NCBI GenBank assembly: GCA_030704615.1
Contig: CM060733.1
Span: forward strand, 19,098,001 to 19,162,000
Source of the DNA: Takakia lepidozioides
Taxonomy: Eukaryota; Streptophyta; Takakiopsida; Takakiales; Takakiaceae
DNA length: 64,000 nucleotides
Direction of reading: 5' to 3'
Shown here: in pieces, positions 25,336 through 38,373 of the stretch
How the letters are laid out: every line of letters begins with the position of its first letter
Position numbering within the stretch: the first letter of the stretch is position 1
Position numbers and translations under genes: made by a program
The notes under the pieces: model-generated
Databases searched by the model: none
What the model saw: the letters and a program-made list of their open reading frames with translations, nothing else
Told to the model about the DNA's origin: nothing

Positions 25336-27087
25336 GCGACACCACCTTCTGCAGACTCCCTCTATGGCAGAGCCCCCGTTTCTAGTGCGGAGAAGTGTGA
25401 GTGCAGCTAGGCCCTGTATATAGTAAGAGAGAGAGTAGACATGTGAGGATGGTCATGTACAATAGCATATGTGTTCTTGTATTTCCAATGCTCGAGCAGC
25501 TCATCACGCCACATTGCATTGATCTCCTGCTGGACTGCACATGGCTAAGTAAGATCACAACAGGGTTTGTTTATGTTGCCAAGTAATGCACTTGGGGTTG
25601 GTCAATCAGACCAAGCCATACGCTCCAAGCTAGTTCCTGATATGGATTGGATAACACGCATAGTGTATCTGTTCTCAGATTGTATCAGTGGTCGATATTC
25701 AGGCCTGAAAGCTCTTCACTAGGAAGGACTACGAGGTAGTCTTCTTTCTTCTTTTTCACAGTTCGCTGGTTGTTCTTGGAGGTTTACAAACCACATACTA
25801 GAATGGAGCAAGAGAATAGAACCTCCGAAAATCCATATGATATGCATGTGATCTGGGGAGGAAATTAATCTGCTCTAGTAGAGTTTGTAGTTCCTCTTGC
25901 ATATTATGGGAGTTACATTTCCCATAACAAGTCTTCTTCACTGCATTGCCACTTATGAAATGTTACTCTGGCAGAAATAAAGTGATGGTGAGCTAGCAGA
26001 TACTGCAGTCGTTAATCAGTCTTCAAAGTAGCATATTGTAAGTTTTTCTCCACGGGTATTTCGAATGCATTCTAGGAAAGATTAAATAGATAATGTTACC
26101 GAATACACTCTAGCTGAAATATTCAACATTATAAACAAATTCACAAAGAGCATTTGTGACACATTTATGCACGAGTACACATATAACTCCCAAAGCGTAC
26201 TTACCCTCAAACCAACTGATTGTACACAACATTAACGCAAGTGGTCAGTGGGAGTAATTGATGTTTAATGGTGTTCAACTAGGCTACAAACTTCTGAAGT
26301 GAAAAGGGAAGAACACTAGCTGGAAAATACACAGAGAGAACTAGGCAAAACATCTTTTTCCTTCCACCAAAACTTTTAGACACAACTGTCTTATCTCAGG
26401 TTTGTTATTCTTCTGCCTTCAAACCTTAGAAATTGAGTAGGTTCAATTCCTGATGTAGACTCAGATACAAGCTCCCAATAACAGAAACTCTACATTTGGC
26501 TAAATCACCTTTGAGCTAACCAATTTGATAACCTTAGAAACTGAGTAGGTTTCCTGATGTAGACTCAGATGCAAGCTCCCAATAACAGGAACTCTACATT
26601 TGGCTAAATCACCTTTGAGCTAACCAATTTGATACCACCCTGTTTCGAAGCTCCCCACCCAAAACACCCCAACCCTTCCGTTAGATCCTAACCAAAAGCA
26701 GCTCCATCTAAAGCTCACACACACATTTCCACAACTGGAAAATACACAGAGAAACTCACATTCTCAATGAGAAATCTATCAATTGGTAAGAGTTCGGGTA
26801 TGCGCCACACTGCTGTGAACACTCCTGCTTCCCTTGCTTGCGCACCCCAACCCAAACCATTGGCAGTCTCTTCATTACAATGTCAGATTCCACGCAACCA
26901 AACTAGTACACACCTGCCTGCATTTTTCCCATGTGAATTTCCAGGCCAGACACAAACGCAGGTGCAACCAATTCTTCACACAAGACAAGCGACTTGCAGC
27001 GACTTCATGCCTATAGAGAAGAAGGGCAATTGATTATCACACTTGTCGAAAGCTATCAAACTGTGCCCACGCAGTAGCCCAGGCCTT
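25336..27087. other. Intergenic stretch between GATA and XRCC2 (convergent genes)
   Basis: No gene recognised. The interval contains the tandem duplication at 26423-26633 and otherwise AT-rich sequence that probably includes the 3' untranslated regions of both flanking genes. Confidence 0.5.
26423..26633 (+). repeat. Two-copy tandem duplication, about 105-bp unit
   Basis: The block from accttagaaa(c/t)tgagtagg to ctaaccaatttgata occurs twice in direct tandem (about 26423-26530 and 26531-26633). A few substitutions and a short indel separate the copies, so it is a moderately old local duplication. No coding content. Confidence 0.85.
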
Positions 27088-30000
27088 CTAAATAAATACA
27101 ACAGACTGAAACACTACATGAGAGAACAGGTCCCACAATCTGAATGCAGAAGGGGATAGACCTGCTGTAGACAGGTCCTGCATCAGCAGCAAGCGATGGG
27201 TAACAAACTCCTGTATCATTCCATACACGGTTAGCCTTGTGGTTCACATAACACTAGGAGCTGTGCAGCCATGCGTAACAACACAAGGTTTCAGCCAACC
27301 AAAAGCAGATAAGCAACAAGCAGATATGGTCTTGGTCTTGCAAACTGGTTGTGTTGAAGCTACCCCTTAAACTGACATTTGCACACTTGACTCATCAGCA
27401 GACATGACAGGAATGAAGAAGCCCGCACTGTCACTCCTTCTGCCTCCTACCCAACCCACCAGGTCCAACATAAAAGGAGTCTGAGTGTATACCTGCCAGA
27501 CTGCTGGCATGTACTCACGGTTAGAACCAAATGATTTCTTTGCCTTGCCTGCAGTGGCATCTGCGTTTGATTCCTTGTGAAACCATCTGCCACTTGGCCT
27601 GCAATCACTGAATCATGTCAGCCATACCATACACACATGGAATACCAAGCAAGACAAGCTCAAGCCAGCACTTGACACTTATGACTATTGTGACTGCAAG
27701 CACATTCGTAGTTGCCTGCTTGTGCGTGATGCAATCATGTACACTGGGGGCACATGGGTGTGATTCATAAAAGGAACTTCACCCACTTAAGACATACACC
27801 ACCATTGACCATAAGAGCAGCGGTAATAAAAGACTCACGATTTCTGGGTGAGATTCAGATAGCAGAAAGGATTTGAGATTACATGTCAACAGTGTCAGAA
27901 GCAAACGTAGAGAAAATGGCAGATTTGGTGGCCACCACAAGAAGTCCAAAAGTCTGTGACAAGTAGCGCAGTTCTCTCACCAGAGCTTGCACAACACCTT
28001 GCACACCCCTGCCCACCTCCAAGCCAGTTCCATTAGGCACTCGTGTCCAAACCAGTCTACCTAAAACACTCATCAAACCCAAATTCCTGAGCAAGTGCTT
28101 CTCATGCAAGTCTCTGTTCCAAAGCGGGGTGAAAGAAAAGCTTGGTTTGACCTAAGTCAATGGGTTTGCCAAGTGATTGAGAGAAGTTGAACCCACACAT
28201 TACATGACGGAACACTTGTAGTCAAGTAGTAGTCATGCTTCAATCATGTCCCAATCCTTATGCACAGGCATTAGTGCTTGAAGGACCTGACAACTATTTT
28301 ACTTTACAATCCCAGTAAATCTGGAGGCTTAGCCTCATGCCAATGATAATCTGACAACACAAGCAGTACTACCATTTTATTTTATTTTCATTTATTTCTT
28401 ACATGAAGGGGAAAGAAAAACCCCCCAGAGGCCATGAAGGCAGTACCACCTTCCTTTGTCAGTACTTGCTCCTGCTATCAACTGTGCTCCTCTATCCAGC
28501 CAATAGAATGCTCCAATGCTGCACCCTCCTCTTCAAGCCCTGTCAGTTTCCACTCCTGTACTGTGGCATCACAAGGAGCTTACAAACTACAATCTTAAGA
28601 ACTGCAAAAAGATGGGTAAGCTGTCGAGGCAGTGATCTGTATGTCTCCACTTTTCCCTGCTCACTTCTGTACCTACACCTATGCATATCCACCTCATTTC
28701 CTCGACTGTTGTTCCATTGGACGGACAAACCACTACACCTCACTATCACCCAAAGCTTCTCACAACAGAACATGGAACACAGTAAAGTTATCCGTAAACT
28801 CGAACAGACAGACATGCATATTTTTCGATTTTATGTTGATGGTGAGGGATGGCCAGTGATTGGGGGTCAATACCCCCAGTTTGGCCGAAATAGGGGATGA
28901 GTTACAAAACTAGGATCAAACTAATACAAAGGGACAAAACACAGGATGAAACTCATTTCTTCACCAAAACCCGGGGTCAAACTAGTTTCATACCCAGTTT
29001 GGGTTTTGCCGTGTCCATCGTGAAGGTGAAAGGGCCTCCAGGAAGAAAATCCTTGCTTCTTATACTTTTGAGGGAATCGGACTATGTCAAGTAGCAAGAC
29101 TCATACCAAGTTTACTCGTACCGTGTTTGGCTGACTTTACATACTGGGGATGAAACACGAGTTACAGGTCCAAAGTGGGGCCCAAACTCAGGATGGCTTT
29201 CCGGATAACTTCAATAGAAAATAGAAAAAGACAGGAAGGAACTGCATAACGCCTATAGAAAGAAAAAGAGAAAGAACGAGCTTAAAAACATCAACAGCGA
29301 AGAGAAAGTATCCATAAGACTTCGTTTGCCGTAGCCTCTATGAGGGGATCACTCCAGTAGTGTGACTTACCATATAAACAATTAGTTCGGGCTTTCCAGA
29401 CATCCTCTAGAAAGCCCTTCACAGAAGCATCAGTCTACTGTGCATGAGCAGCCCAAAAGTTTGACCCCAACAGGGTCAGGGCTTTAGGCTCAGCCTTGAG
29501 ATTTTGAAACTTGGTGAACAGAGGTGCAGTTGATGTTCCTGAAGAGGGTCACTCTCTGGTGAGAATACCCCGGACAATGTATCAGAAAATGGATATTGTA
29601 TTTAGGTTGCCCGCACGTCCGGCACTTGAATATCTCCCTTTCCTCTCTGCATCTGTTTAATGTTCAAAGGTAGACTCCCCACCCCGAGTCTAAAATTCAG
29701 TCTAGTGCAGAAGGTAGGTAGGACCTTCCGATCATTCCTTCAGGTCCTAAAGGTCAGGCAGCCAAGAGATTGTACTCATAAGACGTTGTTTGCTGTAGCC
29801 TTGTGGCCATTGACCCCGCGCCCAGTTTGAGCGGAACACCAAGGGACAAAACCTACCTCTGTCAGGGGCTGACGTTGGTAGTAACCGAGAGAGAATGAAA
29901 AAGACAGAAACCAATAGAAAGTAGGGAGAACCTGTCAATAAGAAGAAGGCTGACAGCTCTTCCCTGATGCTGAGAAGCATGGATCATTTGGTGAGTTTTG

Positions 30001-31544
30001 GTCTGCCACACAGCCCTGCCCGCTGTCAGCCATTACTTCGTTTTCCATGGGACCAGGCCTTCTGTAGCCATTATTTGCCCAAAAAACTGTCAAACATCAT
30101 ATACTAAAAGCACAACAGTACATAGCAAAACAATTCCACAACAACAATTGACAGAAATAATGATGGTTTCTCAATCAGCTGGTAAGGTAGACATGTATGG
30201 AAGGACACATGAACCCGTAGGGCAGCTAAGAGATGAAAGCTGTGGTAGCAACGGGTGTAATGGAAGCGCTTCAAACAGGTGTCGATGACATGCTCTCCAT
30301 CCTCCACTATCTCTCCACCTTTCTCGAATTCAGAATTTCCCTCCTGCCTGTGCCTCTGCTGTGCCACTGCCATGTGCCACTTTCTTATAAACCAATGCAC
30401 ATACTGAACTGGCAAACGACCCACTTCTAAATTACAGGAGACTCTTGAATAGTAGCAATTGAGTTTTATCCCTCCCAGTAAGACATTTTCAACAAACTCT
30501 AGCTCCATGCCTTCCACCCTTGGCTACCCACATTAGCTACTTTCCAGTCAATCCTACCTTAGCAGAGCAGCAGGTAATGGCAAGCAGGGCATACACTGGT
30601 AGATACGAGCTTGCAGAAGACACACCAAGCGTAGTATGTCAAAATGACCATCTAGGTCATACCACAGGACCCCTGCCTCCCATCCTCCGAAGCCCTCCTT
30701 GGGCAGCAGACATGTCACTGCCGCCTTCCAACAGCCCCCCCCACACAATTCTTGCAAAGCCTCAGATAGTTGAGGTTACTTCCAATAATACAGGTGCATA
30801 TATGCGAGCCTTCAATCAGAGGAAGCAACTAGGCAGGCTGCACGCCTTTGACAACTACCATTTTAAATTAAATGCGGGCTGTAAGAATCGTTGCATCACT
30901 ACCTACTGCTGCGACTCCAAAAATTCAAACCCGACACAAGGGAGGGCACCCTCAAAGGTCATGCAAATGACGATTAGAGCAGAAACAACGCGACTCGCAT
31001 ACCATTAACAATGCAACAAACTAGATGGCTGAAAGTCATCCGAACACACGCAAGGGCCGAAGCCAACATTGGGGTGCACATCTTGTTCCACACGAAGTAT
31101 CATAAACATTCAGATGCAAGCACCCACACCCTTTGTGTTTCTGATATAATTCCACAAAATAGTGAGCTGTGTGTCATTCGAACCATCTTCTGGCAATTCT
31201 TCTCTCATTAAATCCTTTAGTGCCAAGAAGTCAAAACCCAACGACAACTCGCATGGATCGTGTTGTGGAAACGAGTGCACGTAAAAGAGACTGTAATTGA
31301 AGGTGGAGGTAGACAAGAGGTAGTGCACCTCCAGAAGAAACTCGGTCTTGCCAGATCCAGAGGCCCCCCCCACTTCCACCACATTCCCCGGCTGCAAACT
31401 CACACGCTGTAACGGTGACAGAAGGGGCAGCGACCGCCGCAACACCCTGCGCAACATAATTTCAGCAGATTCATCCCCGCGCACCCACTGCTGCACCTCC
31501 ATTGCCTCCAAATCATTGCCTGCTGCTGCTCCCTCAACCACCAA
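27088..31544 (-). CDS. XRCC2: XRCC2-like RAD51 paralogue, about eight exons
   Basis: Exons read: 31544-31329, 30724-30597, 30347-30215, [one not located], 28518-28450, 28008 to about 27890, 27573-27493, 27210-27088 (stop). Exon 1 has MLRRVLRRSLPLL followed by GNVVEVGGASGSGKTEFLLE, whose GASGSGKT (residues 60-67) is the Walker A ATP-binding loop. Exon 2 has AAVTCLLPK and GVLWYDLDGHFDILRL. Exon 3 has CLKRFHYTRCYHSFHLLAALR. Later exons give SIGAFYWLDR, VVQALVRELRY with LLVVATKSA, NREYMPAVWQ and EFVTHRLLLM. This order matches plant XRCC2, a RAD51 paralogue that helps load recombinase during homologous recombination repair in the nucleus. The exon expected before SIGAF, around the Walker B aspartate, was not found, and the end of the 28008 exon is approximate. 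LINE pieces lie in the large intron. The 5' part has a broken second copy at 49.8-50.7 kb. Confidence 0.85.
29311..29885 (-). mobile_element. LINE fragments in an XRCC2 intron
   Basis: Two pieces (about 29311-29745 and 29771-29885) match the minus-strand LINE fragment at 3979-4509, including the gtttgctgtagccttgtgg tail sequence. They are broken by many indels. The second piece is missing from the duplicate at 49.2 kb, so it arrived after the block duplication or was lost from the other copy. Confidence 0.7.
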
Positions 31545-34500
31545 GCATCTTTCAACCCTTCAATGCACCACCCTTGTTCTCACATCCCGCACACATGGGA
31601 TTCCGATCCTCGCCCACCTCGCACGACGTACTCAAAATTCAAAGTTCAAAGTCGACCACCTTTCTGCTGGGGTCCAAGGCTGCCTCTGTGAAGAGAGACT
31701 GGACAACTTTTAGCTACTAGAGAACGTCGGTAAAGTTTTATATTTTAGCTACTTACTAGTCAGGATTCCAAATGGGTGATTTGGTTTTTTTCTGGTTAGG
31801 GTTGCGATTTTTGACTGCGCAGGGAGTGGGGTCCGCTTCTGCGCGTTTTTTCTCTGCTCCCACGTTTTGTGCGCCGTCTCTCCTTCCACACATTTGCTGA
31901 ATTTTCCCAAATGCCCATTTTTGACCCAGTCTACTCTGACCAAGTGTCAGCACCTGAGTTTTTTCCCAAATTCCATTTTTCTTTTTGGGTTGGATGGAAG
32001 ATCCCACCAGGATGAAGTGGGAGCAGATTCATTGAATTTGGAAATCATCCTGTAAATTCAATTTACATTTTTGGTGTGTGGGGCCCAGAAATGGGCCCAG
32101 TTGCAAGGGTGGCATTGCCTTGCTTTTCACCTGATTTTCCTGAAATTTGGCATGTCCCTGCAGCAGGTAAATACGCACCTAATGTGCGGTCAGAATTCTG
32201 AAACTACCATTTTTCCAGAAATTACCCTCCTTTTTCTGCTCAGGGGAATTTTCCAGAAAGTCAAATGTTCATGAGTGCTGGGCGCTTAAGGGTTGTCAAG
32301 ACCAATGCATACATCATACAGTAACTAACCTACCAACACAATCAACCACAGTATAACTAGTATAATTTTACATCAAAAACAAAAAGCCAAAGATCTAGCC
32401 TGGGCATGGCTCGAGCATGCATCCTTGTATGCATTTTTGTAGAGCAGTTGGAATGTGGTTTCCCCATACAATTACGTGACAGCGGTGACAGATGATACAC
32501 AAGAGATGAAGTCTGGATCTTCCTGCAGTCTCTTCGCAACATCGGGAGGCAGTTTGAAGTTTATTTCTATTGTGCCATTGCTGTTCTCTGGAAAAAAACC
32601 GATCAATGGACTGACGGTAGACTTCTTGGCGTAGAAGACAGTATAGGCAAAAGCCGGGCCCCATCCGAAGTCACAACGTTCAAGACTTGGGAACCGAGTT
32701 GAACCTCCAGTAAGCACATCAGTCAAAGGTCGAAAATCACTGACAAACAACCATTCTTTTTTTTCTTTCTCCATCATGGTAAAATAAGACTTGATTTGTT
32801 CAGCGGTGAGATCTGCAATCGTCATGTGCAGCAGGTTTGCAGCATATGAGATTCCATTTCCCAAAAGCTCTCCCACAGTGGTGACTGCCACTGCGGTAAG
32901 AATAGCATTTCCAAAATAATTCGTAGAGAGCTCTGGCCACCGTTTCCTGCAATCCACGCTATTGAAGTATCGAGTTTCCTCCGTATCTGCAAGCAATCGA
33001 GCCCGGGTAATGGCCCTCCAGACATGTGCACTGATCACTACATAAGCACTGTAAGTAGATCCATCTTGTGAATCCTCCCATGCTTTACCTTTGAGCTTCT
33101 TTTGCATCGGTAGATCAAAAAACACGTGCAAAGTTGTTGGGTCTAGGGCATGAGTCACGATAGGAGGACCCTTTGAATCCTTGACGTAACGATTACCCAC
33201 CAACGGTAACCTCGTACTAAAAGCCTTTCGAAAGGTTTCTGTCCAATCTGAGTTGTCTGACTCTGATGCCAATTTGACTAGATTGGCTCGCGAGCTAAAA
33301 TTGGGAGGAAGGGAGATGCGTTCCCCACGGGCGAGCTCTGCCCATGACTTGATAAATTGCCACACTGTCATTCCATCTGCGATTCCATGGAAGTAAACAT
33401 AACCAAGTACATAGCCGCCACACTTGAGATGAGTGATCTGCGGTTTTCCAAAAGAATCGATATATCACTCCGAAACTCGAATTGGGTTATACATGTGCAT
33501 TGCGATCAACAGTGCTAGTCTACTATTGCACATGTCATGTGTCATAACCTTCACACCTGAAATGGAAGCCATTCAATGACGTGCAGAGATATTGGAAGCT
33601 ACCTGGGCGCCGAAAAGAGGACCGCGGGTATGCCAGGTACCGAAGTCCTTCCCATGGAAGGGGATGGGTTGGACAAAGTGTTGATACATGTCAGCCATGT
33701 TGTAGTTACTTAGCTCCCGCACAGTGATGGGAGCTGAAGCCTCAACAAACTCCACCCCTGCATCGTTACAGACCACGGCTGTCTCCCCGTCTTCGGCTTG
33801 TACAAACCGGCCTGCATGACATGTCATGGTCTCCCAACGTCGTCATCTAGTTTCCCCGAAGCCTAGATACCAAAGCTGGCATGACAGACTTGGATAATCG
33901 CATCTAGATAGTACTGTAGCCGCCGTGTAGTCGGTGCACTCCTGAAATGATTTACCTGCAAGTGGGTAGTACTCTGCCAGCGCTCTTGAGAAACTCTCCC
34001 TTAGTTTTCCATTGAACTGCTCCACACTGAGGTCTTCTTCAGCGCTAGCGTCGAACAGGAACACCTGTCTGAGGGGAGGAGCTCTCAGAATACGGAGATC
34101 GAAGCTCGTAAGTGGGAGCCGCTGCAACTCCCGCCTCTGGTCAGGACGTGGCGTGGGAACCACCATGGTTTTTGATACGACACTCACATCCATTTTAAAC
34201 AAGTGTTGACTTCACCGGGAAGTTTGTGACTTGGTGAGCTAGGCGCAAGCTAAATAGGAATCCAGAGTCAAAGAGTACTAGACAATGATCAATGGAAGGT
34301 CTGAAATCATGTCGATGCTGATCGATCACGAGTCAGGAAGGAGTCTAAGCTAGAGCTGGATATAATCCTCGAACCTCAGAGGATAGTTCACACAGTCCAC
34401 CGGTGAACATCAGAGGAACTCTGAACTTTGACACTTCTGTGAGGTCTCCACACCCCTCTCACATGCGCATCACTAACGACGCAGAAAGGGGTATGAACAA

Positions 34501-34725
34501 GGGCTCTCCAGAAGCAAATCCTAGATTATGAATAACCCGGGCCGGCCAGAGCAGCCCTTGCTGCCGAAATCCGGCAAAAGTACCGTAAGATGGCAGGAGT
34601 GCATTAAGTTTTTTCCTTATTTCTATTATCTTCCCTTTTTTCCTTACCTTTAATAAACTGGGGCCTTATTCCCTTCTACTAAAAAAACAAAAGAAAAACA
34701 AATGATCTGGGCCTCTGGCGTTTGC
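29577..34725. repeat. Segmental duplication, copy 1 (XRCC2 5' part plus BAHD gene)
   Basis: This block recurs in direct orientation at about 49009-55500. Matching landmarks, in order, are the LINE tail, the gagagagaatgaaaaag block, XRCC2 exons 1-3, the BAHD gene, and a trailing block containing tggcaggagtgcatt. The middle spacer (about 31750-32290) differs between copies. Copy 1 retains intact reading frames; copy 2 does not. Confidence 0.85.
32472..34202 (-). CDS. BAHD-family acyltransferase, three exons
   Basis: Exons 34202-33956, 33811-33603 and 33437-32472 are all in phase and give 473 residues (470 if the second ATG is used), within the normal BAHD range. Exon 1 ends in EYYPLAG and exon 2 begins GRFV, together forming the family YPLAGR-like motif. 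Exon 3 carries the catalytic HxxxD as HGIAD (about residues 169-173), preceded by HLKCGGYVLGYVYF. Near the C-terminus is the structural DFGWG motif (ERCDFGWGPAF). BAHD enzymes transfer acyl groups from CoA thioesters to hydroxyl or amine acceptors in the cytosol (HCT, spermidine acyltransferases, wax and anthocyanin acyltransferases). The acceptor cannot be deduced here. An apparent in-frame TGA upstream of HLKCGG lies inside intron 2. The gene appears intact, and a dead duplicate lies at 51622-54218. Confidence 0.9.
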
Positions 34726-36039
34726 CTTTCTGACTTGGCGTGCCTGCCTGACCCTTTTTTCGCGTTGGAGGATCTATAATTTACTGGGCCCTGCCTTGGA
34801 AAGGGACTACCGTACTGTGCTGAGTCCACTTTCATGAATATCTTGAGTGGGCACAGGTTCCCTTGCCGCCCTTCCTTATGTGTTCCAGTAATGCATGAAT
34901 ATAGATACTATTGATATTAGATGAACTTTATAGATGAATGTCCACATTAGTACGTATAATCCAATGGTGGATGTCAATATGACATATCATATCTGTATGT
35001 GACATTACCACTTCCAATATCTAATTCCAAACAAAAATAAATAAATAAATTCCGAACATCTAAGATTGGATGTCTAGATGTCTTAGATTTTTTTGATTTT
35101 TTCTTAGATTACCAAACAAACGATCTCAAGATGTAGGATTTGAATTTTTCTTTATTGGACTGGCTTGGAATCCCTTCCTACCGAAATTTTTGCTGTCAAC
35201 TTTGCTCTATTTTGAAATGTTGTGACTGGGCTTACGAGGGTTAATAGTAGCAGCTTGTGAGGCCTTTCTCATATCTAAGTCACAAGGAAGGATCGATAAT
35301 TTTTTCTCAAAAACAGTAGTGCCGCATAGTTTTGTAAAAGACCCAAGTGGGGTGATTATACAATTACGGGATTTTGAGCACACTTTCCATGAAGAAGCTA
35401 TGCGAGCAAATTTTGTTCACAATTTCTTTGTAGTGATTATGATGATTTGGTGGACGGGAATGCTGAAGACACCGAGGATATTCCTGATATCTACCTTGAC
35501 CTTAGTGTAGACGAAACTATGTGTAGATGTCTTGCAAATCGGCACATTGAAAATGAGGAGATTCATGATCTCAATGTGGTGGACGAGGTAGATGGAGAAA
35601 TCATGATGATTAGCGAGGAAGATGAATATGATGACATTGTCGAGTCCATGCAGGGGCCTTTTGAAGTTACATGGAGCTCTCGCAAATAGATGCGACTTGT
35701 ATGAAGTTATTTCCGCACGCACATATTTGTATTGATTTTTGTTCAATGAAAATTTCGATTTTTTTCATCTTATTTTCATCTTATTACAAAAACATGAGAA
35801 GAGGCTTGCAAGCTTTTTGCTGGGATTTTTAGGAATTAGGCACTTTGGTCCCATAGTTTCCGAAGAATTAGGCCAAAATCTGAAAAATTCAAAGAATTGG
35901 CTAGGCACTTTCATTTTGAATTAATTATCGCCTAAACGGTTGTCCAGGGACAGTAATCTGAGAGGGTGGCTGCTAATGTGTGTGAGAAACTTAAGGAAAT
36001 CCAGGCAGCCAATAAGAGGCCACCATTTACCATTCCAGA
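34203..36039. other. Intergenic stretch upstream of the retrotransposon
   Basis: Includes the BAHD promoter side and the end of duplicated block 1. An 80-codon acidic ORF at 35447-35689 (rich in Asp/Glu, ending VTWSSRK) and a Lys-rich stretch just before 36040 look like remnants of transposase-type coding sequence. I cannot assign a family and do not call a gene. Confidence 0.35.
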
Positions 36040-36390
36040 TGTCAAGTTAAATAAGCACAGTGTGAAAACAGCTAGAATAAAACTAGTTATTTGTATTTAA
36101 CACTTGGATTTAGGTCAAGTGTTAAATCAGGTGTCAAGTTTAGTTTGACACCTGGTCCGTCTTATCTTCACGAGAGCGGCAGTCGCGCGGCTCATCTTTC
36201 TCGAGTTGAGCCTGCGCGACCGAGCTCCTGCATGCGTTTAGATCTGAGTGTACTCATGATGGGAGTGTAGGTTGTTGTGGGGTGGAGTCCCCATAGCTTG
36301 GGGTGCCCCTGGCTCGACTTCTATTATAAAGAGTGATAGCGATGGATTTCATATGTTTTGTGTCAACAGTGTCTCTATGCTTGTTTATCA
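36040..36390 (+). repeat. 5' LTR
   Basis: 351 bp, starting TGTCAAG and ending TTTATCA. It carries a TATA-like block (attataaagag) near 36323-36334. It differs from the 3' copy at position 4 (C versus T) and at one base near 36083, about 99.4% identity by eye. No convincing tRNA primer-binding site is obvious directly downstream. Confidence 0.9.
36095..36154. repeat. Two adjacent perfect inverted repeats inside the LTR
   Basis: ATTTAACACTTG at 36095-36106 pairs with CAAGTGTTAAAT at 36116-36127. CAGGTGTCAA at 36128-36137 pairs with TTGACACCTG at 36145-36154. Both stems are perfect, with 9- and 7-base loops. The same structures are kept in the 3' LTR. They could form RNA hairpins or be binding sites for dimeric factors; neither is shown. 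Confidence 0.85.
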
Positions 36391-37378
36391 CTCGAGAAAG
36401 ATGAGCGTTATCTAGTGTGTTGGTGCTAAGCTAGATACAATGTTTGTTTTAGCATTATTATAATATATATCTTGGGGCGGGAGTCCATCTGGCCCTGCTG
36501 TTTCAATGGTCTGTGCGCAAGAGTGTAGGCGAGTCTCTCTCTCTCTTCCCCGCCCCTTGTTCTCTCTTTCCCGCCCCTTACAAGCTCGCAAACCGCAAGT
36601 CGCTCCCTCGCTGGTCTGTGCGCAAGAGCATAGGTGCTGTACAGTCCATTAAAGGGAAAGGAAGGAAGAGTCTTAGAAAAGCCGCAAGAGGGAGGGAATT
36701 TGAGCAGTGGCACCATCGAGCGGAAGGGAGGCACGGACTTCGATTGTCGCACAGCATGTCGCTCATGATGGAAGTCCCGGTGTTTCGTAATCTCTGCAGT
36801 TCTGGAAAGTCTGGTAGCGGGAGTGCTTGGAATTTTGCTTTGTACCGTTTGAAATGGAGAATCTGAACGAAGCTGGACCCTACTGTTTTCGGACAAAAAC
36901 AGCGATCTCACCTACTTCTTCTAGCCTACACATAAGGCACTGTTTTGGGTGGGGCTTTCTATCCTTGGCTTGTTCATATTGGCAAGTAGTAAGGCAGCAG
37001 TAGCAAGCCATTTTCTCTGTAAAGAACAGAAGGTAGATTGTCTGTGGCCCCTAAGGAAAACTCTGGGAAGCTATGCCAAAGCATTCTGACGCTAGTGCAA
37101 CGTGCAAATGTCACCTCAGAATCATGTTGCTGGGCCTCAAGACGATGTTGCCTAATGATATGCTAGACGGTCTGGCCCTGCTGTGACATTCGAACACGGC
37201 GTGCTCGCACTTGAGCCTGCACTCGCACCAGCGCTTGCAAGCACCGCAGGGTACTGGCAGCCTGCCTTCGCACTGTGTGGCCCGCACCAGTGCTTGCAGC
37301 CGCACCAACCCTTTCAGGATACGCAGGCAACCTCTTCTTGCCTGTTCAACGTCAGAACGCTCATCAGTAACATATGCA

Positions 37379-37933
37379 CAAGCTGCATTTGATCCAGAGC
37401 TACACTCTGTACTGGAGCTGGCCAGTTATGTGCTGCCTGTTTGTCTCTGCTTTGTATAAGGATATGGGCATTGACGAAGAAATTGGTACTGTTTCTTAAG
37501 TTCTCGGGCTTTCTTCTCCTTACTGCTTGCTGGAGGTTATGACATTTCTTCATTTCCTTCCGTCTTCCTTGTCTCGATAGCAAGATTATGTTAGGCTGCA
37601 GTAATGCTTCTATGCACTTGGCAAGTAATGGTAAACCATCTTATTATGAGGCACATTATTGGTTGGAGGTCGAGAAGTCACAGGTGGACCAGCTCAAGGT
37701 CTGAAACCTTCCAAGGCTGTTTACAACATGACAAGAAAGCAGCAGAGATATACCTGCTTACTGGCAAAGAGTCAGTGCTAGGAGCTGCATTTGATCCAGA
37801 GCAACACTCTGTACTGGAGCTGGCCAGTGATGCTGAGCTGTTTGAACTATTGAACATTCTCTATGGACAAAGCCTGCTGAGCCTGCTGTTGAAGTCAGTG
37901 GCGCTAGAAGGAGGGAAGCCTATGGGGTGCTAA
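37379..37933 (+). pseudogene. Gene-like exon segment in the retrotransposon leader, with a partial internal duplicate
   Basis: The plus strand at about 37782-37930 encodes FDPEQHSVLELASDAELFEL and LNILYGQSLL, which read like a conserved cellular protein rather than retroelement sequence. About 50 bp of it (gctgcatttgatccagagc...) is repeated at 37379-37429. It may be a host exon captured by the element. I could not name the source gene, and no start or complete domain is visible. Confidence 0.4.
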
Positions 37934-38373
37934 GCCTGTCGAGCAGGGGTGTGTACTGGTGATACGAGCGTGGGTCAGGGAGCTACTTGGTTCGAGCGCA
38001 AAGGATCAAAGCCCTGGAGTCAGCATAGTCGGGGAACGGCCTCGGGAACCCGTAGATAACCAGGGAACAGGGAACCTAGACAAGTATTAAAAAAAAAAAA
38101 TTAATTAAAAAAGAAAAGAAAAAAAGAAGGTGTTATGTTTAAAGAGCCTGGTTGGTCATATCTTTGTCAAATGAGCTCCGTTTGACTCAGTTTTTGGGGG
38201 GATAGCTGCAGAAAGGGGAAATCTACCTATCTAAACCTGGTTTCTGTTTTTGGGACTCTGCTAAAAATCTATGGAATTTTTAGAGTGTGAGTGTGCCATG
38301 AAAGATCCACAATCCTGTCTCTAGAACCTGTGCTGGTCTATATGAGAGACAAATTGGTGGATGTACTCCTTGC

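Noticed and set aside
33438-33602. In-frame TGA upstream of HLKCGG in the intact BAHD gene, suggesting a pseudogene
   Set aside because: CAG|GTAGCT at 33603/33602 and CCGCAG|ATC at 33438/33437 define an intron that removes it and joins the conserved GPLFGAQ to ITHLKCGG in phase.
36426-36911. 161-codon minus-strand ORF in the retrotransposon leader
   Set aside because: Antisense to the element, low-complexity Arg/Ser content from a repeated ctggtctgtgcgcaagag segment; no family feature.
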